Below, one piece after another: positions 47,576 through 54,594 of a stretch of DNA of 64,000 nucleotides. Position numbers and translations under genes: made by a program. Position 1 is the stretch's first letter. Each line of letters starts with the position of its first letter. Location: positions 1,594,501-1,658,500 of the forward strand of contig NC_091108.1 in the NCBI RefSeq assembly GCF_024713975.1, in the 5' to 3' direction. Under the pieces are notes generated by a model. That model ran no database searches. It had not been told where the DNA came from and saw only the letters and a list, made by a program, of their open reading frames with translations. This DNA is from Paralichthys olivaceus (lineage: Eukaryota; Chordata; Actinopteri; Pleuronectiformes; Paralichthyidae).

Positions 47576-49839
47576 ATTACTATAATTATAATTAATATTA
47601 TTTACCATCATTATTATGTCTGAAAATTACAGCAGCACCAGTTCATAGTGATAATGATAATGATAATGAATAATAAAAAAGTTTGCGCAGTAAAATGAAC
47701 CTGATGTTCGACTGGTGGTCAGACGTGTTTACGATAAATCACGTAAAAACATGAAGCTGCGTGACCACGGCCGGAAAACACGTAAATATTCAAACTGATA
47801 AACGTGTCACATCACAGGTACATTTTACATCCATTCATGTGGTGGAGGCGACACACGGATCTAATTGATGGTGCCGGGGGAGGATGGCGGCGCCTGTTGG
47901 TGTTTCAGGCAAACAAATTGGATGAGTCACCTGCGACTCGACGTGGGCTCGCATGGCAGGAGAACAGAAACCTGCAGCTGCCGTCCCTCTCATATGGAAA
48001 TGTCTTCATTTATCACTGCCCGCCTCTGATACAAGCTCCGGTAGTTTAATGCTGGGTGGAAAAGTCAGAAGTCTTTTCATCTTCAGTGGAAAGATCACAT
48101 TTTCTTTTCCTGTGGGTTGAATTTGACGAACTTTGAAATGCTGGATTTCTGTTCAGCGCTGTGGCGGTTGAGATTAACGTGAAGCCCCACACAGTTTTAC
48201 AGCTTTTAAAAACGGCTGCAATCAGTGATTATTTATATTGTTTGTCGTGAATCTAGCATATAGCCAGGTCTCTGTGAAAAGATAATGTTTGTTGCGATTC
48301 CTTGTGAAAATACTAGAAATACTGTTTTCCATTTGTATGCCTCCACCGACCAGTGCAGTTATTTATTTGTCCAGATTCACGAAAGATCAGTGCGAACTTT
48401 GACCACTGAAATCTAATCAGTTCATCTTTGAGTTAGAAAGTTACAACAGATCACAGGGTGAAGAAACTCCCCTCGAATCGGTCTTGAGATCAAAAACATG
48501 TGAGGTCACTGTGACCTTGACCTTTGCCCTGTGGCTACCCACATGAAATCAGTCAATCTGTGAGTCCAAGTGAATGTTTGTGCCAAGTGTTGAAAGATTC
48601 CCTCAATGCGCTGCAGAGATATCACGTCCATAAGGTAAAAAAAGAAAAAAGCTTCGTGAGACCATTGGTAGCTTGTCCTTTGACCTTTGGCTACCAAAAT
48701 CGAATCTGTTTATCCTTCAAATGATTGTTTGTCCAAAATTTGATTCAAATTCAAGCTTTGGTCAGTCTTGGTTGCAGAAAGGCAGAAATTATAATCGTCG
48801 GTTTCTATCCATCCCTCTGAACTTTGAGCAAGTCAGGGAGGTTCTGATTACCAGGACAATAATAAATGGGCGAGGGAGAAGAGGGAAGCATGTGTGCTTG
48901 TGTCAAAAGGTGTTTGTGCACTTTGGTGGCGGCAGCGATCATCAGTCAGGTAATTAAACCACTTTTTTTTTGGGGCTAACGTGAACCTGGTGGCAGCTCC
49001 GTCTGCTTTTAGTCTCAGGGGCATTATGGGAAAAGAGACAGAGAGCACTTCCACTGTTTATCCTGTGAGGTGGATCAACACCGGAGCAAGTCAAGTGTGA
49101 GGGGCTGGAAGGAAAAAGCTGGAGGGCGACTCGACGAGAGCAAACAGACAGAGGGAGATTATTCCCAGTAAAAGAAAACAGAACAAGTTGAGCTGCCTCT
49201 CGTGTTCATTCTCAACAGTTCAGGGAGGTTTTCACATTTTCATTTCCCAGGGAATCTACAGGTGATTAAACAATTAGTTAATTGATGAGACACTTTTTGA
49301 TTATTGGTCAATCAGCTGTTTGAAGTCATCGTTAGTCTATTATTATCACCATCACTGATCTATTTCACATGTGGGTTTTCTCATTTCGTCTCACTAACAC
49401 TCCCACACTTTGAGATGTTGACAGAAACAAGACTGACGAAGAACAGCAAATACTCACATCAGAAGCACTAAAGAAAACTGGCTTCGCTGATCAATCGAAG
49501 ATGGTAACGATTGATCAGATAAACTTTAAATCAAGAAGATAAAGAGAAGATTTAACTGTGAAAATATAACAGCAGTAAATCATCAGAACAATTATAGAAT
49601 TAGCAGAAATACACAGAACGTGAAGCAGGATTGTCCCATATGTCAAAAATGACCAGAAAGGTCAATTAGTCAATTTTATAAAAGAGTTAGAATGAACTTA
49701 TAATGAATGATAATAATGAATGAACTTATAATATACTTAGAATTAAAGTTCCTCCAGTGTGTCACCATGGAGATCAGAGGAGACTCACCAGGAGCAGACA
49801 TGTTGAGAAACACAGTGAGACCAGGAGCAAACTTCTCAT
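34727..49839 (-). CDS. vipr2: vipr2, vasoactive intestinal peptide / PACAP receptor 2 (complete, 13 coding exons)
   Basis: A class B G-protein-coupled receptor of the plasma membrane that binds VIP and PACAP and signals mainly through Gs. Exons on the minus strand: 49789-49839, 43593-43698, 42207-42320, 41753-41844, 39891-39988, 39242-39374, 38280-38430, 37617-37677, 36858-36927, 36344-36435, 35875-36004, 35130-35171, 34727-34900. All introns are GT-AG and all phases agree, giving 1314 nt, 437 residues. Features are a signal peptide, a seven-cysteine ectodomain with the DNIACW motif, seven membrane segments, the [14 protein letters not shown] block of segment 6 and a C-terminal tail ending SETSVL, a PDZ-type end like the mammalian protein. 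The tail ([18 protein letters not shown]) and segment 3 ([18 protein letters not shown]) favour VIPR2 over VIPR1, PAC1 or secretin receptor. Intron 1 is 6.1 kb. Confidence 0.96.
35130..35171 (-). CDS. vipr2: vipr2 exon 12: membrane segment 7
   Basis: Forty-two nucleotides encoding [14 protein letters not shown], the conserved end of segment 7, with a GTAAGA donor. Confidence 0.95.
35460..35580. repeat. Fragment of a dispersed repeat (gaccttgacc family)
   Basis: The words cttgacccttgaccttt and ccaaatccaatcag, followed by gtgagtgaacatttgtcc, occur in the same order as in the repeats at 48390-48755 and 53925-54180. Located in vipr2 intron 11. Confidence 0.6.
35875..36004 (-). CDS. vipr2: vipr2 exon 11: membrane segment 6 and third extracellular loop
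   Basis: 130 nt encoding [20 protein letters not shown] and the following loop to LGSFQ; acceptor ctcag, donor gtgctt. Confidence 0.95.
36176..36236. repeat. 12-bp AT-rich tandem repeat
   Basis: About four to five copies of catctgtatata in vipr2 intron 10. The inner part is partly palindromic. Confidence 0.9.
36344..36435 (-). CDS. vipr2: vipr2 exon 10: end of segment 5 and third intracellular loop
   Basis: 92 nt encoding [18 protein letters not shown], then [12 protein letters not shown]. The loop is the G-protein contact region in this class. Confidence 0.95.
36775..36818. mobile_element. Half copy of the aaaggtccagtgtg TIR element
   Basis: Only one end (cttaaagtttcactgtgta, followed by gaatctagtgacatc) is present, in vipr2 intron 9. 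Confidence 0.5.
36858..36927 (-). CDS. vipr2: vipr2 exon 9: second extracellular loop and start of segment 5
   Basis: 70 nt that begin with the split Gly and CWERND, the Cys that pairs with segment 3 in class B receptors. The donor is gtgggt. Confidence 0.95.
37617..37677 (-). CDS. vipr2: vipr2 exon 8: membrane segment 4
   Basis: 61 nt, the size usual for this exon in the family, encoding [19 protein letters not shown]. Confidence 0.95.
38280..38430 (-). CDS. vipr2: vipr2 exon 7: segment 3 and start of segment 4
   Basis: 151 nt encoding [20 protein letters not shown] and onwards to FIGWG. It includes the conserved Cys and the EGLYLHTLL motif involved in activation. Confidence 0.96.
39242..39374 (-). 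CDS. vipr2: vipr2 exon 6: first intracellular loop, segment 2, first extracellular loop
   Basis: 133 nt encoding [20 protein letters not shown] and the loop [19 protein letters not shown], which holds a possible N-glycosylation site (NRT). Confidence 0.95.
39891..39988 (-). CDS. vipr2: vipr2 exon 5: membrane segment 1
   Basis: 98 nt encoding [20 protein letters not shown] and the rest of segment 1 to LYLFR; donor gtgaga. Confidence 0.94.
40382..40463. repeat. GA-rich microsatellite
   Basis: GA units broken by short G runs, in vipr2 intron 4. Confidence 0.97.
40798..40862. repeat. GT microsatellite
   Basis: About 31 GT units with one break, in vipr2 intron 4. Confidence 0.98.
41753..41844 (-). 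CDS. vipr2: vipr2 exon 4: end of ectodomain
   Basis: 92 nt encoding [19 protein letters not shown] and [11 protein letters not shown], with two N-glycosylation sequons (NIS, NCS) and the last two ectodomain cysteines. Confidence 0.94.
42171..42198. repeat. AAT microsatellite
   Basis: About eight AAT units next to the exon 3 donor of vipr2. Confidence 0.9.
42207..42320 (-). CDS. vipr2: vipr2 exon 3: ectodomain core
   Basis: 114 nt encoding [20 protein letters not shown] and VTIPCPRVL. The Trp-Asp...Cys-Trp and Cys-Pro motifs are the hallmarks of the class B hormone-binding domain. Confidence 0.95.
43593..43698 (-). CDS. vipr2: vipr2 exon 2: N-terminal helix of ectodomain
   Basis: 106 nt encoding [20 protein letters not shown] and [15 protein letters not shown]. 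The acceptor is ctgcag. The donor gtcacg is weak but gives the correct phase and family length. Confidence 0.88.
44248..44281. repeat. CA microsatellite
   Basis: About 17 CA units, vipr2 intron 1. Confidence 0.97.
44479..44508. repeat. TG microsatellite
   Basis: TG units with one TC break, vipr2 intron 1. Confidence 0.95.
45350..45475 (-). mobile_element. Possible SINE body fragment
   Basis: The word tgccttgctcaagggca is characteristic of the body of teleost SINEs like the one at 7864-7975. No Pol III boxes are present here, so it would be a 5'-truncated copy. Confidence 0.4.
45735..45800. repeat. GTCT tetranucleotide microsatellite
   Basis: Fifteen or so imperfect TGTC units in vipr2 intron 1. 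Confidence 0.95.
46085..46620. mobile_element. Possible dispersed repeat of unknown class
   Basis: Phrases such as gaccaaagtgcttcacaagt near 46100, and cagagcctagaacggatcc followed by ttgaggtacacctca near 46300, look like high-copy fish repeat sequence. I cannot see terminal repeats or coding domains. Low confidence. Confidence 0.3.
47544..47571. repeat. TC microsatellite
   Basis: Fourteen TC units, vipr2 intron 1. Confidence 0.97.
48390..48755. repeat. Dispersed repeat with two to three degenerate internal units (gaccttgacc family)
   Basis: Units of roughly 130-160 bp repeat the order gaccttgacctttg, then ggctacc, then aatc-agt-atc, then gagtccaagtgaatgtttgt, then ccaa-ttga. The same family occurs at 35460-35580 and 53925-54180. 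It lies in vipr2 intron 1. Confidence 0.7.
49789..49839 (-). CDS. vipr2: vipr2 exon 1: signal peptide
   Basis: The ATG at 49839 opens a 17-codon exon, [17 protein letters not shown], a typical hydrophobic signal sequence, followed by a GTGAGT donor. The phase (0) matches exon 2. The start MR-LL resembles the mammalian VIPR2 N-terminus. A 13-bp minisatellite begins 12 bp upstream. Confidence 0.88.
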
Positions 49840-49851
49840 CTTCACACCGCT

Positions 49852-50176
49852 CAGGTCTGGAGTTCAGGTCTGGAGTTCAGGTCTGGAGCTCAGGTCTGGA
49901 GTTCAGGTCTGGAGTTCAGGTCTGGAGTTCAGGTCTGGAGCTCAGGTCTGGAGCTCAGGTCTGGAGCTCAGGTCTGGAGCTCAGGTCTGGAGTTCAGGTC
50001 TGGAGTTCAGGTCTGGAGCTCAGGTCTGGAGTTCAGGTCTGGAGCTCAGGTCTGGAGTTCAGGTCTGGAGCTCAGGTCTGGAGCTCAGGTCTGGAGCTCA
50101 GGTCTGGAGTTCAGGTCTGGAGCTCAGGTCTGGAGCTCAGGTCTGGAGCTCAGGTCTGGAGCTCAGGTCTGGAGCA
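49852..50176. repeat. 13-bp minisatellite, 25 units, at the vipr2 start
   Basis: Twenty-five units of caggtctggagYt (Y is c or t), with no other variation seen, fill 325 bp. They would lie in the 5' UTR or core promoter of vipr2. Because 13 is not a multiple of three, all frames cycle and stay open. Confidence 0.97.
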
Positions 50177-50776
50177 GCCTGGACTTCACTTCACCTCCTC
50201 TGCTGACATTTGATTCTCTCCATCGTTTTTATTCCATTTACAGAAAAACAAAAAGCACCAGAGGGAAACCGAGACACAGACGGAGGATTCCTGCTGCGTC
50301 CACTGTTCGACTCCACTGAGCTGAATGTGATCACACATCATCATCATCTGCCTCCAGCTGACGTTCACTGTCACACACACACTTCCTGTCAGGACTTTCA
50401 AAATAAAACCTAAAAAAGGAATTACTTTAATACCATTAATACCACAATGGAGGTTTTGTTTTAACCCGTCTGTTTGTTTGTTTGTTCATTTATTCTGAGG
50501 ATTGTTCATTAATTTGTGGGTGTGTTTGTCTTTTTGTTTGTTCATTCTGTCGTCTGTTCCAGGGTTCATTCTTTCTTTGGTTTGTTTGTTTGTTCGTTCA
50601 CTTGTCTGATTATTACCTCAGAGCTCTGTGGACTGAGTCCAGCAGCAGCTTTTAATTACCACAGGTCACTTGTCACAGTTTCAGAAAGATCACCAAACAA
50701 ACAGCTCCTTCCACACAGGGAGGTTCGGAACAAACGTCGCACTGGTCAACGTAAAATTGAGAATAACTTCATGTCA

Positions 50777-50778
<2 letters not shown>

Positions 50779-50809
<31 letters not shown>
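50779..50809. repeat. CA microsatellite
   Basis: About 15 CA units. Confidence 0.97.
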
Positions 50810-50811
<2 letters not shown>

Positions 50812-51268
50812 CTGCAGGTTTTCAGTGAAATGTCACTGATGAAGCTTCTTGATGCAGAAACACACACTCACTCTGTGCACATGGTTTGTGTCTTGGGACA
50901 GGAGGAACTTATCTCATGCATAGAGAGGAAACACGCTCTGCCTCCACAGACGTGCACGGGACTGGACAGGTCTGCTATGATAAACCAAGTGGCAGATATT
51001 TACACAAAGCCAGAGGCCATCAGCTTCCCTGCTCTGGACTCAAATGTCAACACTGCATTAAAATGTGCAGACAGAAAAATGTAGTCGCTCTCCTGCCAAC
51101 GGCTTCAAGTGCTTTATGGCTTGTGTATAAAACCCCAATTGAAACAGAGAACTGGTGTGAGGATACTGGAAACTAACATGCCCCCCCCCCCCCTCACCCA
51201 CAGAAAGTCTTTCACTTTAATCCCGTCTTTGCAGGAAGAAAACCTGAGTAACACACGAAACACAAGAA

Positions 51269-51416
51269 TTAAAGGTCCAGTGTATAAGATTTAGGTTAAA
51301 TCGAACTATTGGCAGAAATTTTATGTAGAATAATCCTCATGATGTTTTCACTAGTTTGTTTCATCTAAATTATATGAATTGTAGATGTCACTAAATTCTA
51401 CACACTGAACCTTTAA
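51269..51416. mobile_element. Short TIR element with aaaggtccagtgta ends
   Basis: 148-bp copy of the element at 33718-33920 with both inverted ends visible. Confidence 0.75.
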
Positions 51417-51683
51417 ATGGTTAAAGGTAATGAAAGTAAAATTAAGTCAATTCATAATCTCTGAGCTAAAAAACATCCCACTTTGCGTCTTTCACCGTTT
51501 GATTCTGTCGTCCTCGGGGAAGTAAAGGGAATGAAACATCAGGAAATATAATTATTTTTCTTCATCACTGCAAATCCAAAAAACTACTACTCACTGTTCA
51601 GAACCATTTTTTTCTGACTTTAATTAAGCCAAAAATAACGGGGTGCTGTATTTCTGTTTGGTGTTAAACTACTTAATGAACAT

Positions 51684-51684
<1 letters not shown>

Positions 51685-51734
<50 letters not shown>

Positions 51735-51750
51735 TGTGTGTGTGTGTGTT
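51685..51750. repeat. TC then TG compound microsatellite
   Basis: About 22 TC units followed by eight TG units. Confidence 0.97.
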
Positions 51751-51830
51751 GATAAAGAAATTCTACAGTTTATTATTGTGTAAAGAATGTGAGACCATAC
51801 AGCCCAGTCACAATGAAATAAAACTCTGTA

Positions 51831-52105
51831 TAGACTCTGTCACAGTTCAGGTTATAGATGAGGTTTGGGTTAGGTATGACTCTGTCACGGTTCAGGTTAT
51901 AGATGAGGTTTGGGTTAGGTATGACTCTGTCACGGTTCAGGTTATAGATGAGGTTTGTGTTAGGTATGACTCTGTCACGGTTCAGGTTATAGATGAGGTT
52001 TGTGTTAGGTATGACTCTGTCACGGTTCAGGTTATAGATGAGGTTTGTGTTAGGTATGACTCTGTCACGGTTCAGGTTATAGATGAGGTTTGTGTTAGGT
52101 ATGAC
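51831..52105. repeat. 45-bp tandem repeat, six units
   Basis: Six near-identical 45-bp units (core gactctgtcacggttcagg). They differ mainly at one G/T site that splits the first two from the last four units. The period keeps a frame open, but nothing suggests a gene. Confidence 0.96.
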
Positions 52106-52439
52106 AATGAATGGAAGTCAGTTCATGCTGCAGCTCACAGGCTCTGTCATGACATCTAGTGGGGAAATGACTGTGAAACAAAGTCTGCTCACTGCCCTGA
52201 TGATTATTTTAAATTGAATCCAAACATGATTAAAAGATCTTTGTTGACGGACTATACGTTGTTAAATCAAGCACCACATAGGACGACGTGGTCAAAGGTC
52301 AAAGGTGAGTATCCTGATGGTATTTCTAAGGGGAGAGAGCACGTGGAGACCACTGAGCTGCTGTCGAATGAAAATCACAACTTCATCACAACTGTATTCT
52401 GGTTCAATTATTATTTGATTCTGGTAATATTATAACTTT

Positions 52440-52680
52440 ATCTTTAAAAATTCCTTAATTCTTGTAAAAATACTTAATTCTCATAAAATTACGACATTAC
52501 TCACCAATATTATGACTTTATCCTGGAAATATTATGACTTTATCCTGGAAATATTATGACTTTATTGTTGTAGTATTGTGATTTTGTTTGTAATATGATG
52601 ACTTCATTCTTGTAAAATTATAACTCATAAATATTATGACTTTATTCTTTTAATATTCAGATTTTTTATGTAAAAATACT
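52440..52680. repeat. AT-rich degenerate tandem repeat
   Basis: Imperfect units around aatattatgactttatcctgg. Confidence 0.75.
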
Positions 52681-52744
52681 TTACTGTACTTATTAAATAT
52701 GAGTTCTGTCATTTGGAATAAAAACAGTTTTAAGTTTTGTTCCG

Positions 52745-53430
52745 GGACAAAAAAGAACTTCTCCTCCAGTGAGACGGGGATGTTGGCCGCCGCCAGGTGG
52801 CGCTCGGGCTCTCTGTGGCCCCGGTGTTTTGAAGCTCCCTCCCCGCCGGAGCTGACCTGGTTCCCGGCGATGACAGTTTCCTGCGGCCCGGTGGAGCCGC
52901 TGGTGGCCGCGGCAGGATGTGCAGAAGGAGGGCGGGCTGTCACACTCTCGGCTCGGTATGTGAAGACTCGGCTGGCGGAGTGAATCTCTCTTAATTCTGC
53001 CGGAGGAGCGGATGTGGCAGGCGGACAGCGGTGAGTGTCGGAGCCGCTTGGGGCGGAGAAGTTGGTGTTTTGTCGCCGGAGTTTGGTTCCGGTGAAGCGG
53101 CCGAAGTCGAACCATCGATACGTGTCACTTTGGCAAGAACGTCACGCCAGGCTCTGTTGGAAAATCTGCCACTTCGACCTTGCGCCGCGTAAAGGGAATA
53201 TTTCACGCCACGGAAGCCACGAACTAATGCATATTTCGGGTTCAACCGTCGATGGGTTTTAATTCGGCGTTTTTACAACCGCACCAAACATCACGCATTT
53301 CAGTAAAAACATCAACTTTAACAACCGTCCCGCACTTGTTGACAAGCGCCGTCGTGGTCGCCGGGGGTTGCGGGGCCAACGGCTGAGGCAGTTTTCAAAG
53401 TGAAAATGTTACCGTTAAAATTACGTGTAG
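52745..53430 (+). promoter_or_regulatory. esyt2: CpG-rich promoter region of esyt2
   Basis: GC-rich and CpG-dense sequence begins sharply at about 52770 after AT-rich repeats, just upstream of the inferred first exon. No TATA box stands out, as expected of a CpG-island promoter. Confidence 0.6.
52900..53030 (+). other. esyt2: Probable non-coding first exon of esyt2 (5' end uncertain)
   Basis: A strong donor, gacagcg followed by gtgagt, lies at 53031. The next exon opens with an acceptor only 7 nt before the ATG, so a 5' UTR exon is needed upstream. An upstream ATG at 53012 would be in this exon. Confidence 0.5.
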
Positions 53431-53924
53431 CTGTTTTGGAAATGTGCCGAATTCAAGAGTGAAACGTCCAGATTAGTTCTGATCCATTCCTCCCACCACG
53501 CGCCGCTTCCTGTTTTCACGGGACTCAAGGTAACAAGAAGTGGAGGATTTTGCAACCGAGCTTTGTGTGAGGTCCTCTCCCCAGCTCAGCCTGCAGCCTG
53601 TGTGGATATAAAAAGTAAACACATCAACGTTAGCAGCTAATGTTCAGTTTGCCTTCCAGCTGCTGGTGTGAACTAACCCTGGATCAATGTGTTCAGAGAT
53701 CACTGCTGGAATATCTGCTGTCTTCTGATAAACAGGATTAATGTGAAGATTTGCTGTGATTTCAAATGTCAATCAAGTTGTTTTTAATCAGGTTACTAAT
53801 CACAGCAGAAAAAAACCAACCCTGGTTTATTCTGTTGGAGTCTTAACGACGGATAAACACAGATTTCTCAACAGCAGGAGTCAAAGTGAATGTTTCTGCT
53901 TCTTGTGCTGAAGCTCTCTTTGGT

Positions 53925-54195
53925 CATTCCTGATATTTTGAGTTCAAAACAACGCAAGGCCCCGTGACCTTGACCTCTCGACCGCCAAAATGTGATCAGC
54001 TCATCTTTGAGTCCACGTGAAAGTTTGTCCCAAATTAGACGACCTCCCCTCAAACCGAGTTAAAGACATCGCACAAAAATATAGACATAGTTTGTGAGGC
54101 CACGGTGACATGTGACCTTTGACCATTAGCTACCGAAACCAAGTGAGTTAATCCTTGAGTGCGAGTGAATGCTTGTGCGGAATGTCATCCTTGTC
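53925..54195. repeat. Dispersed repeat (gaccttgacc family) adjoining the esyt2 coding-exon acceptor
   Basis: It contains the family's ordered words (gtgaccttgacctctcgacc, gagtccacgtgaaagtttgt, gtgacctttgaccattagc) and runs almost to the acceptor at 54206. Confidence 0.65.
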
Positions 54196-54213
54196 TGTCG
54201 TTCCAGAGAGGAC

Positions 54214-54594
54214 ATGAGTAACAGCATGGAGGGTTCGGCGGGACCAGGCGTCAGGGCGAACGGACCCGTGGCAGCGCCCAGCAGCCCGGTGAGCTCCACC
54301 ATGGGGCCGCCTCGGTCTCCACAAGAGCTGGAAGACGAGCAGCAGTCGTCGCTGACGGACGTCACCCAGATGTGGATTAAGTTTGCCAAGACCTTTGCGC
54401 TCATCTTCCCCATCTACATCCTGGGATACTTTGAGTTCAGTTTCAGCTGGGTACTGATCGGACTGGCCGCGTTATTCTATTGGAGGAAGAACCACGGCAG
54501 TCAGGACTACAGGATAAACCGTGCCTTAGCCTTCCTGGAACACGAGGAGAAAGCAATAAAGCAAAGCGTGCCTACGACTGAGCTGCCACCGTGG
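54214..54594 (+). CDS. esyt2: esyt2 first coding exon: cytosolic head and ER hairpin
   Basis: Acceptor ttccag ends at 54206 and the donor is gtgagt at 54595. The exon ends on TGG of LPPW, the position where the family's next exon begins with VH-P. Confidence 0.93.

Larger units (their letters stand above)
50177..52744. other. Intergenic between vipr2 and esyt2
   Basis: About 2.6 kb separate two divergently read genes. It holds several simple and tandem repeats listed separately and a C13 run near 51181. I see no exon of the mammalian neighbour DYNC2I1 (WDR60) here. Confidence 0.6.

Noticed and set aside
49707-50213. Long open frames of 168 and 149 codons on the plus strand with 13-residue repeats
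   Set aside because: They arise only because the 13-bp minisatellite has no stop in any frame. No protein family match is apparent.
51734-52159. 141-codon frame with 15-residue repeats
   Set aside because: It is a by-product of the 45-bp tandem repeat and starts in a TG microsatellite.
52699-52983. 94-codon frame in the esyt2 promoter region
   Set aside because: It starts in AT-rich DNA before the CpG island, ends before the inferred donor and cannot join esyt2 in frame.
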